Below, one piece after another: positions 47,057 to 56,089 of a stretch of DNA of 64,000 bases. The translations under genes and the position numbers were made by a program. The stretch comes from an uncultured Oscillospiraceae bacterium (GTDB lineage Bacteria; Bacillota; Clostridia; Oscillospirales; Oscillospiraceae). The first letter of the stretch is position 1. Every line of letters starts with the position of its first letter. Under the pieces are notes generated by a model. It was not told the origin of the DNA, searched no databases, and saw nothing but the letters and a program-made list of their open reading frames with translations. The stretch spans positions 1 to 64,000 of the forward strand of contig CANRLZ010000001.1 of the NCBI GenBank assembly GCA_947631595.1, read 5' to 3'.

Positions 47057-49199
47057 CGTCCTGCGCCTCCGGGTGGAGGAGCGGGAGGAGCCGGTGACGG
47101 TGGTGGGCTGCCTGCCGGGGGTGTCCCCGGGGGAGGGGCTGAGCCTCACCGGGGCGTGGAGCCACCACCCCGCCTATGGGGCGCAGTTCAAGGCCAAGAC
47201 GGTGGAGCGGAAGCTGCCCACCGGGGCGGCGGGCATTTTGGAGTATCTGTCCTCCGGGGCGGTGAAGGGCATCGGCGCCATCACCGCCCGGCGGCTGGTG
47301 GAGGAGTTTGGGGAGCAGACCCTTCGCGTGCTGGAGGACGAGCCGGAGAAGCTGACCCGGATCAAGGGCATGACCCCCAAGCGGGCGCAGACCCTCTCCC
47401 AGGCGTTTCGCGCCCAGATGGGCATGGGGCGGCTGATGGAGTTTCTGCGCCGGTACGAGCTGCCCGCGGACCTGGCCCTGCCCCTCTACCGGCTCTACGG
47501 GGAGGAGGCGCTGGAGGAGATCAAGGCCAACCCCTATCAGCTCACCCGGCCGGAGCTGGAGGTGCCCTTCCTCCGGGCGGACGCCCTGGCCGTCTCCCTG
47601 GGGGTGGACGCCACCGACCCCCAGCGGTTGGAGGCCGCGCTGCTGTTCGAACTGCGCCACAACGCCGGGAACGGGCACACCTTTTTGACGGCGGACAAGC
47701 TCCTGCGCGCCACCGCCCAACTCCTCTCCCTGGAGAGTCCGGAGAGCCTGACCGGCGCCCTGGAAGACCTGGGCCGGAGCCGCCAGGTGGCGCGGGAGAC
47801 GGTGCGGGGTCTGGACTGCGTCTACCTCTGGGAACTCCACGAGGCGGAGTGCTATGTGGCCCAGCGCCTGGAGGAGATGGCCCGGATGGAGATGGCCGCG
47901 CCCAAGTCGCTGGGGCGGGTGTTGGAGACCATCCAGGCCCGGCAGGGCATCACCTACGCCCCCCAGCAGGTCCAGGCGGTGGAACTGGCCGCGAAAAGCC
48001 AGGTGATGCTCCTCACCGGCGGGCCGGGCACCGGCAAGACCACCTCCCTGCGGGGGGTGCTGGCCCTCTTTGAGCACCTGGGGTTGGAGACCGCCCTGGC
48101 CGCTCCCACCGGCCGGGCGGCCAAGCGCCTGGGGGAGCTGTGCGGCCAGGAGGCGTACACCATCCACCGCCTCCTGGAGACCCACTTTGACGACAAGACC
48201 GGCAGGCTCATCTTCACCCATGACCAGTCCGAGCCGCTGAAAGAGGACGCGGTCATCGTGGACGAGACCTCCATGGTGGACGTCTCCCTCATGGCCGCCC
48301 TGCTGGCCGGACTGCGGGGCGACGCCCGGCTGGTGCTGGTGGGCGACCCCAACCAGCTGCCCTCGGTGGGGCCGGGGGCGCTGCTGGCCGACCTCTTGAA
48401 GAGCGGCGTTCTCCCCTCGGTGTCGCTGGAGACGGTGTTCCGCCAGGCCGCCCAGAGCGCCATCGTCCGCAGCGCCCACGAGATCCACCACGGCATCCTC
48501 CCCCCGCTGAAAAACCGGGGGGAGGGGGATTTCTTCTTCCTCTCCCGGCTGAAGAGCGACCAGGCGGTGGAGACGGTGGTGGACTTAGTCGGCCACCGCC
48601 TGCCCCAGCGCATGGGCATCCCCTCCGCCCAGGTTCAGGTGCTCAGCCCCACCCGGAAGGGGCCTATGGGCACCGTGGAGCTGAACCGCCGCCTTCAGGA
48701 GGCGCTGAACCCCCCGGCGGAGGACAAGCCCCAGCGGCCCTTCGGCGCCCAGGTCTTCCGCCTGGGGGATCGGGTGATGCAGGTGAAGAACAACTACGAC
48801 GCCATGTGGCTGGACCGGGCGAAAAACGAGTCCGGCCTGGGGGTGTTCAACGGGGATATCGGCCGGATCGTGGACGTCTCCGCCGACGGGGGCGGGCTGA
48901 CGGTGGACTTCGACGGCCGCCAGGTCTTCTACCCCGGCGACGCCCTCAATGAGCTGGAGCTGGCCTACGCGGTCACCGTCCACAAGGCCCAGGGCAGCGA
49001 GTACCCCGCGGTGGTCTTCGCCTGCCTGGACGCCCCGCCCGTGCTCCTCACCCGCAGCGTGCTCTACACCGCCGTCACCCGCGCCCGGAGCCTTTTCATC
49101 ACCGTGGGGGATAGGCGCGTCTTCGCCCGGATGGTGGAAAACGACCGCCCCCAGCGGCGCTACTCCGCCCTGGCCGCCCGGCTCAACGGGGAAGCGTGA
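46983..49199 (+). CDS. recD2: RecD2-type SF1B DNA helicase
   Basis: 738 aa. The N-terminal OB-like region (QVVFRNEENGYSVLRL) and helix-hairpin-helix (GIGAITARRLVEEFG, IKGMTPKRAQTL) precede the helicase motor. The motor has TGGPGTGKTTSL, APTGRAAKRL, VDETSMVD, GDPNQLPSVGPG and the C-terminal YAVTVHKAQGSEYPAVVF. RecD2 helicases act outside RecBCD and limit replication-fork problems. ATG 46983 follows AAAGGCGG. Confidence 0.95.
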   Translation: MDQMPNKLEGQVDQVVFRNEENGYSVLRLRVEEREEPVTVVGCLPGVSPGEGLSLTGAWSHHPAYGAQFKAKTVERKLPTGAAGILEYLSSGAVKGIGAITARRLVEEFGEQTLRVLEDEPEKLTRIKGMTPKRAQTLSQAFRAQMGMGRLMEFLRRYELPADLALPLYRLYGEEALEEIKANPYQLTRPELEVPFLRADALAVSLGVDATDPQRLEAALLFELRHNAGNGHTFLTADKLLRATAQLLSLESPESLTGALEDLGRSRQVARETVRGLDCVYLWELHEAECYVAQRLEEMARMEMAAPKSLGRVLETIQARQGITYAPQQVQAVELAAKSQVMLLTGGPGTGKTTSLRGVLALFEHLGLETALAAPTGRAAKRLGELCGQEAYTIHRLLETHFDDKTGRLIFTHDQSEPLKEDAVIVDETSMVDVSLMAALLAGLRGDARLVLVGDPNQLPSVGPGALLADLLKSGVLPSVSLETVFRQAAQSAIVRSAHEIHHGILPPLKNRGEGDFFFLSRLKSDQAVETVVDLVGHRLPQRMGIPSAQVQVLSPTRKGPMGTVELNRRLQEALNPPAEDKPQRPFGAQVFRLGDRVMQVKNNYDAMWLDRAKNESGLGVFNGDIGRIVDVSADGGGLTVDFDGRQVFYPGDALNELELAYAVTVHKAQGSEYPAVVFACLDAPPVLLTRSVLYTAVTRARSLFITVGDRRVFARMVENDRPQRRYSALAARLNGEA

Positions 49200-49209
49200 C
49201 CGCCCCCTC

Positions 49210-49237
49210 TGGACATTTGCGAAGTTTGTGCTATACT
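49210..49237 (+). promoter_or_regulatory. Promoter for the CorC-like gene and mutS2
   Basis: TGGACA, 16 bp, TATACT, just after the recD2 stop. Confidence 0.6.
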
Positions 49238-49298
49238 ATACACTGTGCCGATATGGGGCACAAAAATAAATACCTTGATACATAGGGGGAATTTGTCC

Positions 49299-50252
49299 GT
49301 GGACGACCGATCGTGGCTTGTGTTGACCATAGTTCTTGTTGTGCTGAACCTCTGCACCGCGTCTGTGCTGTGGTTCCATCTCACCCCCAGCGATAACCCC
49401 TTCAAGCGCTTCCTCATCCGCCTCACCGGCCACGGTGGGGAGAAGGTCTCCGAGGAGGAGATCATGCAGATGGTGGACGCGGGGGAGGAGCTGGGCGCCA
49501 TCCAGCAGGAGGAGCGGGAGATGATCGAGAACATCTTTCAGTTCAACAACACCACCGCCGAAGATGTGATGATCCACCGCACCGACATGGTCCTGCTGGA
49601 CCGGGAGTCCACGCCCCAGGAGATTTTGGAGACCATCGAGACCTCCGGCCTCTCCCGTCTGCCCGTCTACGGCGAGGACACCGACGACATCGTGGGCATC
49701 CTCAACGTCCGGGACTATCTGCTCAACACCCAGCGCCCCGACCCCAAGCCCCTGGGGGAGCTGCTGCGGGAGGCGTATTTTGTCCCGGAGACGGTGCGCA
49801 CCGACGTGCTCTTCCGGGATATGCAGGCCCGCAAGATCCACATCGCCATCGTGGTGGACGAGTACGGCGGCACCGCCGGGCTGGTCACCATGGAGGACTT
49901 GCTGGAGGAGATTGTGGGCAACATATACGACGAATTTGACCCCGCCGACGAGCAGGAGATCATCCCCGTGTCCGAGAACGTCTGGCGCGTGGCCGGCGGG
50001 GTGGAGCTGGAGGAGCTGGAGGAGGCCCTGGGCGTGACCTTCCCGGAGAGTGCCGAGGCGGACTACGACACCCTGGGCGGCCTGGTGTTCGCCCATGTGG
50101 ACGTGATCCCGGAGGACGGCAGCCAACTGGAGCTGAAGCTGGGGGATGTGACCATCCACGTGGACTCCATCGTGGACCATCGGGTGGAGTGGTGTACCCT
50201 CACCAAGACCGTCCCCGGCCCCATGGAGGTCCTTGCTCCCGCCGAGGAATAA
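49299..50252 (+). CDS. CorC/HlyC-type CBS protein lacking the DUF21 membrane domain
   Basis: 317 aa. One N-terminal membrane helix (LVLTIVLVVLNLCTASVLWF) replaces the four-helix DUF21/CNNM domain. It is followed by a CBS pair (TAEDVMIHRTDMVLLD and IHIAIVVDEYGGTAGLVTMEDLLEEIVG) and a C-terminal CorC_HlyC domain (VWRVAGGVELEELEEALG). Full-length relatives are linked to Mg2+ or Co2+ transport; this single-helix form may be a regulatory relative. I chose GTG 49299 because AGGGGGA lies 9 bp upstream. Confidence 0.85.
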   Translation: MDDRSWLVLTIVLVVLNLCTASVLWFHLTPSDNPFKRFLIRLTGHGGEKVSEEEIMQMVDAGEELGAIQQEEREMIENIFQFNNTTAEDVMIHRTDMVLLDRESTPQEILETIETSGLSRLPVYGEDTDDIVGILNVRDYLLNTQRPDPKPLGELLREAYFVPETVRTDVLFRDMQARKIHIAIVVDEYGGTAGLVTMEDLLEEIVGNIYDEFDPADEQEIIPVSENVWRVAGGVELEELEEALGVTFPESAEADYDTLGGLVFAHVDVIPEDGSQLELKLGDVTIHVDSIVDHRVEWCTLTKTVPGPMEVLAPAEE

Positions 50253-50264
50253 GGAGAAGATGGG

Positions 50265-52622
50265 ATGACCGAGCGTTTTCGCAAGTCCATGGAGACCCTG
50301 GAACTGCCCCGGGTGCTGGAACTTCTGGCCCAGGAGGCGGTGACCCAGGAGGGCAAGGAGAAGGCCCTGGAACTCCTGCCCGAGACCGATCTTGCCGGCG
50401 TCGAGCGCCTCCAGGAGGAGACGGCGGCGGCGTTTACCATGCTCACCCTTCACGGGACACCCGCCCTGTCCGGCGTCCGGCCGGTCAGGGCGTCTTTGCG
50501 GCGCGCCGACCGGGGCGGCAGCCTGAACACCCGGGAGCTGCTGGACGTGGCCGGGGTGCTGCGCTGCGCCCGGAGCGTGAAGGAGTACGGCGACGCGGCC
50601 AAGGACGCCGTCATCGCCCACCTCTTCCGCTCCCTGGCGGTCAACCGCTATCTGGAGGAGAAGATCACCGGCTCCATCCTCAGCGAGGACGAGATCGCCG
50701 ACGCGGCCAGCCCGGAACTGGCCGACATCCGCCGCCACAAGCGGGCGGCGGCGGCCAAGGTCCGGGAGGTCTTGAACCGCCTCATCTCCTCCAATCAGGC
50801 GAAATATCTCCAAGAGGCCATCATCACCCAGCGGGGCGGGCGCTACGTCGTCCCCGTGAAGAGCGAGCATAAAAACGACGTCCCCGGCCTGGTCCACGAC
50901 GTATCCGGCTCCGGCGGCACCTTCTTCATCGAACCCATGGGGGTGGTAAAGGCCAACAACGAGCTGCGGGAGTTGGAGGCCAAGGAGGAGAAGGAGATCG
51001 AGCGCATCCTGGCCGCCCTCTCCGCCGAGTGCGCCTCCTTCCAGGAGGACGTCTCCATGGACTACGACCTGCTGGTCATTCTGGACGGCATCTTCGCACG
51101 GGCCAAGCTGGCCGCCCGGATGAACGCCATGCGCCCCAAGCTCACCCAGCGGGTCACGTCGCTCAAAAAAGCCCGCCACCCCCTCTTGGACCCCAAGCGG
51201 GCGGTGGCCAATGACCTGCGCCTGGGCGACGGGTTTGACACCCTGGTGGTCACCGGCCCCAACACGGGGGGCAAGACGGTGACGCTGAAGACCATCGGAC
51301 TTCTCACCCTCATGGCCCAGTGCGGCCTGCACATCCCCTGCGCCGACGACTCCGCCATCGCCGTCCGCGCCCAGGTGCTGGCCGACATCGGCGACGAGCA
51401 GTCCATCGACCAGAACCTCTCCACCTTCTCCGCCCACATGACCAACATCGTCGGCATCCTGGCGGACGCCGACCCGGACAGCCTCATCCTCTTCGACGAA
51501 CTGGGCGCCGGGACAGACCCGGTGGAGGGCGCCGCCCTGGCCGCCGCCATTTTGGAGCGGGCGCGGGAGCTGGGCGCCCTGGTCTGCGCCACCACCCACT
51601 ACGCCGAGCTGAAGCTCTACGCCATGACCACCCCGGGGGTGGAGAACGCCTCCTGTGAGTTCGACGTGGACTCCCTGGCGCCCACCTACCGCCTGCTCAT
51701 CGGCGTGCCCGGCCGCTCCAACGCCTTCGCCATCTCCCAGCGCCTGGGTCTGGACCCGGCGGTGATCGACCGGGCCAGAGCGCGGGTGGACAGCGAGAAC
51801 GTCCGCTTTGAGGAGGTGCTGGACCGCCTGGAGACCCAGCGCCGGGCCATGGAGGAGGAGACCGCCCAGGCCGCCCGGCTGCGCCGGGAGATGGAGGAGA
51901 CCGCCCAGGCCGCACGGGACTACCGCGAGACCCTGGAGCGGGAGCGGGAGAAGGCCGCCCAGCAGGCGCGGAGCGAGGCCCAGGAGATCGTGGACGAAGC
52001 CCGCCGCGCCGCCGACGAGGTGTTCCGGGAGCTGAACAAAATGAGAAAGAGCGCCCAGGCGGACACCAACGAGGCCAGGGTGGCGGTGCGCTCCAAGCTG
52101 AACCGGGCGGACGAGGCGGTACACGCCGCCGCCCCGGACCTCCCCGCGCCGCCGCCCACCCGGCCGGCCCAGGCGGGCGACCGGGTGGAGGTGCTGGCCA
52201 TGGGCGTCCAGGCGGAGGTCACCGCCGTCCGCCCCGACGGCACGCTGGAACTCCAGGCGGGCATTTTGAAGCTCACCGCCCAGCAGGAGGAAGTCCGCCT
52301 CACCGTGGCCGGAGACGGCCCAAAGGCCAAGCCCAAGCCCCGGCCCGTATCCGTCTCCCGCCCCCTGCGGCTGGAGGCCGCCGTTCGGGAGCTGGACCTG
52401 CGGGGGATGACGGTGGACGAGGCGCTGGTGCGCCTGGACAACTTCCTGGACAGCGCCCTGCTGGGCAAGCTGGAGAGCGTCACCATCATCCACGGCAAGG
52501 GCACCGGCGCGGTGCGCAAAGCGGTGCGGGAACACCTGAAGCGCAGCCGCTATGTGAAGTCCTTCCGACCCGGCCGGTTCGGGGAGGGAGAGGACGGCGT
52601 CACGGTGGTGGAGCTGAAATAG
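50265..52622 (+). CDS. mutS2: Endonuclease MutS2
   Basis: 785 aa, full length. Core and clamp helices are followed by the MutS-type ATPase (VTGPNTGGKTVTLKTIG, ILFDELGAGTDP, CATTHYAELK). A long coiled coil (ETQRRAMEEETAQAARLRREME) leads to a C-terminal Smr nuclease domain (RELDLRGMTVDEALVRLDNFLD...IIHGKGTGAVR). MutS2 suppresses recombination or rescues collided ribosomes, depending on the species studied. It lies 12 bp after the CorC-like gene. Confidence 0.96.
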   Translation: MTERFRKSMETLELPRVLELLAQEAVTQEGKEKALELLPETDLAGVERLQEETAAAFTMLTLHGTPALSGVRPVRASLRRADRGGSLNTRELLDVAGVLRCARSVKEYGDAAKDAVIAHLFRSLAVNRYLEEKITGSILSEDEIADAASPELADIRRHKRAAAAKVREVLNRLISSNQAKYLQEAIITQRGGRYVVPVKSEHKNDVPGLVHDVSGSGGTFFIEPMGVVKANNELRELEAKEEKEIERILAALSAECASFQEDVSMDYDLLVILDGIFARAKLAARMNAMRPKLTQRVTSLKKARHPLLDPKRAVANDLRLGDGFDTLVVTGPNTGGKTVTLKTIGLLTLMAQCGLHIPCADDSAIAVRAQVLADIGDEQSIDQNLSTFSAHMTNIVGILADADPDSLILFDELGAGTDPVEGAALAAAILERARELGALVCATTHYAELKLYAMTTPGVENASCEFDVDSLAPTYRLLIGVPGRSNAFAISQRLGLDPAVIDRARARVDSENVRFEEVLDRLETQRRAMEEETAQAARLRREMEETAQAARDYRETLEREREKAAQQARSEAQEIVDEARRAADEVFRELNKMRKSAQADTNEARVAVRSKLNRADEAVHAAAPDLPAPPPTRPAQAGDRVEVLAMGVQAEVTAVRPDGTLELQAGILKLTAQQEEVRLTVAGDGPKAKPKPRPVSVSRPLRLEAAVRELDLRGMTVDEALVRLDNFLDSALLGKLESVTIIHGKGTGAVRKAVREHLKRSRYVKSFRPGRFGEGEDGVTVVELK

Positions 52623-52669
52623 CAATAGAACAGGGCGCTTTCCGGCCCTGAACTTTGTGTAAAATGCCG

Positions 52670-52698
52670 TTGACGGTGGCGCGAAAATTTGATATCCT
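52670..52698 (+). promoter_or_regulatory. Promoter for the HPr gene
   Basis: TTGACG, 17 bp, TATCCT, about 55 bp before the ATG. Confidence 0.55.
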
Positions 52699-52751
52699 AT
52701 CAAAAGAATTTCTATGGGTACCAGTACGCAAGCATAGGAGGACGATCGTCT

Positions 52752-53015
52752 ATGTATGTGAAGGAAGTCACCATCAACAACCAGGTGGGTCTCCACGCCC
52801 GTCCTGCCACGTTCTTTATCCAGAAGGCCAACGAGTTCAAATGCTCCATCTGGGTGGAGAAGGAGGAGCGCCGTGTGAACGGCAAGAGCCTGCTGGGCGT
52901 GCTTTCCCTGGGCATCGTCAAGGGCACCACCGTCTCCCTGGTGGCCGATGGCGCCGACGAGAAGGAAGCCGTGGAGAAGCTCTCCGAGCTTGTCAACTCC
53001 GACTTCACCGAGTAA
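52752..53015 (+). CDS. ptsH: Phosphocarrier protein HPr
   Basis: 87 aa. The active-site histidine is in VGLHARPAT (His15 region) and the regulatory serine is in NGKSLLGVLSLG (Ser46 region), so both PTS phosphotransfer and HPr-kinase control are possible. The presence of His15 argues for HPr rather than Crh. It is monocistronic with its own promoter and terminator; ptsI is not adjacent. Confidence 0.95.
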   Translation: MYVKEVTINNQVGLHARPATFFIQKANEFKCSIWVEKEERRVNGKSLLGVLSLGIVKGTTVSLVADGADEKEAVEKLSELVNSDFTE

Positions 53016-53035
53016 CTCATCCCCCGCAGTCCCCT

Positions 53036-53072
53036 CCAGCTCCCGGAAGCCGCTTCCGGGAGCTGGTTTTTT
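53036..53072 (+). terminator. Terminator after the HPr gene
   Basis: CCAGCTCCCGGAA-GCCGC-TTCCGGGAGCTGG followed by TTTTTT: a 13-bp perfect stem. Confidence 0.93.
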
Positions 53073-53115
53073 ATGCCCTGCCTGTCACCTTCACCCGCAA
53101 GCGCGTGTTCGCGCC

Positions 53116-53146
53116 GCCCCCTGTTGGCTTGCCAACGGGGGGCTTT
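53116..53146 (+). terminator. Second hairpin upstream of uvrC, containing its -35 box
   Basis: GCCCCCTGTTGG-CTTG-CCAACGGGGGGC then TTTT: a 12-bp stem with one U-G pair. Its loop and right arm contain TTGCCA, the apparent -35 of the uvrC promoter. Confidence 0.7.
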
Positions 53147-53157
53147 TCTGCTAGAAT
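53129..53157 (+). promoter_or_regulatory. Promoter for uvrC
   Basis: TTGCCA, 17 bp, TAGAAT. The -35 lies inside the hairpin at 53116-53146. Confidence 0.6.
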
Positions 53158-53190
53158 GGGGTAAGATATTACGGAAGGGGGCGAGGGCAG

Positions 53191-55041
53191 GTGACCTTTG
53201 ACGAGCTGAAGGAAAAAGCCCACGCCCTGCCCCTGAAGCCGGGCGTGTATATCATGCAGAACGCCGCCAACGAGGTCATCTACGTGGGCAAGGCCAAGGC
53301 GCTGAAAAACCGGGTGAGCCAGTACTTCGCCCACCTGGCCTCCCACACGGAGAAGACACGGGCCATGGTGAGCGCCATCGACCACTTCGACGTGATCGTG
53401 GTGGGCAGCGAGTTCGAGGCCCTGGTGCTGGAGTGCGCCCTCATCAAGCGCCACCAGCCCAAGTACAACATCCTCCTGAAGGACGCCAAGGGCTACCCCT
53501 ACCTCCGCCTGAGCGTGAAGGAGGAATACCCCCGCTTCTCCGTGGTCAACCGCGCCGCCGAGGACGGGGCGCGGTACTTTGGCCCCTATGGCTCCCGAGG
53601 CGCCACCTTCGCCATTGTGGACTCCCTTTTGGAGACCTTCCGCCTGCCCTCCTGTTCCCGGAAGTTCCCACGGGACATTGGCAAGGGCCGCCCCTGTCTC
53701 AACTACCACATGGGCAAGTGCGACGGCTACTGCCGCCGGGAGATGGACCAGAGCCGCTACCGGGAGGCCATGGAGCAGATCGTCCGCCTCCTGGAGGGCA
53801 AGGGGGGCGAGGTGGTGGACGAACTCACCGCCGAGATGGAGCGGGAGGCGGAGGCGCTGCGCTTTGAGCGGGCTGCCGCCCTGCGCGATCGCATCCGCTC
53901 GGTGGAGCTGCTCTCCCAGCGCCAGCGGGCGGTGGGCCGACTGGCGGACACCGACGTGGTCGGCTACTTCCGGGGCCAGGCCAAGAGCTGCTTTGTGGTG
54001 CTCCACTTCGCCGACGGCGAGTTGGCCGCCAAGGACATGGAACTGGTGGAGACCCCCGTGGAGGGGGAGGAGGCGGAGGCGGTCTCCGCCCTGGTGAGCC
54101 AGTACTACACCGCCCGTGGGGAGTCGCCCAGGACCATCCTGCTCCCCTGCGAGCTGCCCGACGAAGTCCCCCTGGCCCGGCTTTTGTCCCAGCAGGCCGG
54201 CCGCCGGGTGGAGCTGCTCACCCCCCAGCGGGGCGCCAAGCTGGACCTCATCCGCCTGGCCCACACCAACGCCGTGGAGGAGGTGGAGCGGGCCACCACC
54301 CGGGAGGAGCGCCAGAGCAAGCTCATGGAGGCCCTGGGCAAGCTGTGCGCCCTGGAGACGCCCCCCCGGCGGCTGGAGAGCTACGACATCTCCAACCAGG
54401 GCGCGGAGGACATGGTGGCCTCCATGGTGGTCTACGAGGACGGCCGACCCAAGCGCGGCGACTACCGCCGCTTTGCCCTCAAAGACATGGACGGCCCCAA
54501 CGACTACGCCGCCATGGAGCAGGTGCTCACCCGCCGCTTCCGCCGCTATTTGGACGGGGACGAGAACTTCGGCGCCCTGCCCGACCTGCTGCTCATCGAC
54601 GGCGGCGCGGAGCACGCCCAGGTGGCCGCGTCGGTGGAGGCGCGGCTGGGGCTTCACATCCCGGTGTTCGGCATGGTGAAGGACGACCGCCACCGCACCC
54701 GGGGCCTGGTCACCCCCACCGGCCAGGAGTTGGGACTCCAGCGCATCCCCGCCCTCTTCGCCCTCATCGGCCAGATCCAGGAGGAGACCCACCGCTTCGC
54801 CATCACCTTCCACCGCCAGCGCCAGGCCAAGCGGGTGCGGGGTTCCGCCCTGGACGCCATCCCCGGCGTGGGGGAGCGCCGCCGGGCCATGCTGCTGCGG
54901 CAGTTCAAGAGCGTCAAAAACATCAAGGCCGCCTCGGTGGAGGAGCTGGAGGCGGCGGTGGACCGCCGGACCGCCCAGGCGGTGTACGACCACTTTCACG
55001 CCGACCCCCGCGGGGAGACGGCCAGCACAAAGGAGGAGTGA
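53191..55041 (+). CDS. uvrC: Excinuclease ABC subunit C
   Basis: 616 aa, full length. The order is N-terminal GIY-YIG nuclease (GVYIMQNAANEVIYVGKAKALKNR), a Cys-containing region (CSRKFPRDIGKGRPCLNYHMGKCDGYC), UVR motif, RNase H-like endonuclease domain (ESYDISNQGAEDMVASMVV, LLIDGGAEHAQ) and a C-terminal helix-hairpin-helix (IPGVGERRRAMLL). It makes both incisions in nucleotide excision repair. The start is GTG at 53191. It is followed 3 bp later by rsmD. Confidence 0.97.
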   Translation: MTFDELKEKAHALPLKPGVYIMQNAANEVIYVGKAKALKNRVSQYFAHLASHTEKTRAMVSAIDHFDVIVVGSEFEALVLECALIKRHQPKYNILLKDAKGYPYLRLSVKEEYPRFSVVNRAAEDGARYFGPYGSRGATFAIVDSLLETFRLPSCSRKFPRDIGKGRPCLNYHMGKCDGYCRREMDQSRYREAMEQIVRLLEGKGGEVVDELTAEMEREAEALRFERAAALRDRIRSVELLSQRQRAVGRLADTDVVGYFRGQAKSCFVVLHFADGELAAKDMELVETPVEGEEAEAVSALVSQYYTARGESPRTILLPCELPDEVPLARLLSQQAGRRVELLTPQRGAKLDLIRLAHTNAVEEVERATTREERQSKLMEALGKLCALETPPRRLESYDISNQGAEDMVASMVVYEDGRPKRGDYRRFALKDMDGPNDYAAMEQVLTRRFRRYLDGDENFGALPDLLLIDGGAEHAQVAASVEARLGLHIPVFGMVKDDRHRTRGLVTPTGQELGLQRIPALFALIGQIQEETHRFAITFHRQRQAKRVRGSALDAIPGVGERRRAMLLRQFKSVKNIKAASVEELEAAVDRRTAQAVYDHFHADPRGETASTKEE

Positions 55042-55044
55042 CCC

Positions 55045-55587
55045 ATGCGGATCGTCGCGGGCACGGCCCGGGGCCGGAAGCTCAAGGAGCTGCCCGGCCT
55101 GGACACCCGACCCACCACCGACAAGGTGAAGGAGTCCATGTTCAACATCGTCCAGTTCGACATCGAGGGCCGCCGGGTGCTGGACCTGTTCGCCGGCACC
55201 GGCCAGCTGGGGTGCGAGGCCCTGTCCCGCGGGGCGGCCTACGTCACCTTCGTGGACCAGTCCAGGGAGGCGGTAAAAGTGGTGAAGGAGAACGCCGCCC
55301 TGGTGGCCGACCCGGACGCCTTCGAGGTGCTTCAGCGGGATGCCCTGGGCTACGTGGAGTCCCGGCCGGGCAAATTCGGCCTGGTGTTCCTGGACCCCCC
55401 CTACCGCACCGGGCTGATGGAAAAGGCCCTTCGCGCCATAAGTCTCATTGACATTGTGGCGGAACATGGTATAATTGTATGCGAGACCGGGCTGGACGAG
55501 GCCCTGCCCACCCTGGACCCGCCCTACGAGATGGGCCGGGAGTACCGCTACGGCAAGATCAAACTCACACTCTACCACCGGAGGTGA
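55045..55587 (+). CDS. rsmD: 16S rRNA m2G966 methyltransferase RsmD
   Basis: 180 aa. The family signature MRIVAGTARGRKLKELPG...TRPTTDKVKESMFNI is followed by the SAM site DLFAGTGQLGCEALSRGA and the catalytic LVFLDPPY. rsmD followed by coaD is a conserved gene order; the coaD ATG is 6 bp downstream. Confidence 0.96.
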   Translation: MRIVAGTARGRKLKELPGLDTRPTTDKVKESMFNIVQFDIEGRRVLDLFAGTGQLGCEALSRGAAYVTFVDQSREAVKVVKENAALVADPDAFEVLQRDALGYVESRPGKFGLVFLDPPYRTGLMEKALRAISLIDIVAEHGIIVCETGLDEALPTLDPPYEMGREYRYGKIKLTLYHRR

Positions 55588-55593
55588 ACGGGG

Positions 55594-56088
55594 ATGAAAA
55601 CCGCCATCTACCCCGGCAGCTTCGACCCCGTCACCCTGGGCCACCTGAACATCATCAAGCGGGCGGCCCGGTGCTTTGACAAGCTCATCGTCTGCGTCAT
55701 GGTCAACTCGGAAAAGCCCGCCGGGCTGTTCACCCCGGACGAGCGGGTGGATATGCTCCGCCGGGTGTGCGAAAAGCTCCCCAATGTGGAGATCGACCAG
55801 TCCTCCTCCCTGGTGGCGGACTACGCACGGGAACACCGGGCCTGCACCCTCATCAAGGGCCTGCGGGCGGTGAGCGACTACGAGAAGGAGGTTCAGATGG
55901 CGCTGATCAACCGCCAGCTGAACCCCCGGCTGGACACCATGTTTCTCCCCTCCAGCCCCAAGTACAACCACCTCAGCTCCAGCGTGGTCAAGGAGATGGC
56001 GCGCTACGGGGCGGAGCTGGGCGATTTTGTTCCCAGAGAGATCATAGAAGAAGTGCAAACTAAAATCCATGACGGGAGGAATGGGTAA
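55594..56088 (+). CDS. coaD: Phosphopantetheine adenylyltransferase
   Basis: 164 aa, standard length. MKTAIYPGSFDPVTLGHLNIIKRA has the TxGH nucleotidyltransferase motif, and KGLRAVSDYEKEVQMALINRQLNP and YNHLSSSVVKEMA are typical. It catalyses the penultimate step of coenzyme A synthesis. Its end abuts the next gene's start. Confidence 0.97.
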   Translation: MKTAIYPGSFDPVTLGHLNIIKRAARCFDKLIVCVMVNSEKPAGLFTPDERVDMLRRVCEKLPNVEIDQSSSLVADYAREHRACTLIKGLRAVSDYEKEVQMALINRQLNPRLDTMFLPSSPKYNHLSSSVVKEMARYGAELGDFVPREIIEEVQTKIHDGRNG

Positions 56089-56089
56089 A

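Noticed and set aside
49236-52796. 1186-aa minus-strand ORF
   Set aside because: Antisense to the CorC-like gene and mutS2; low-complexity Gly/His/Val-rich translation with no motifs.
53071-56070. 999-aa minus-strand ORF
   Set aside because: Antisense to uvrC, rsmD and coaD, which have complete, family-matching translations.
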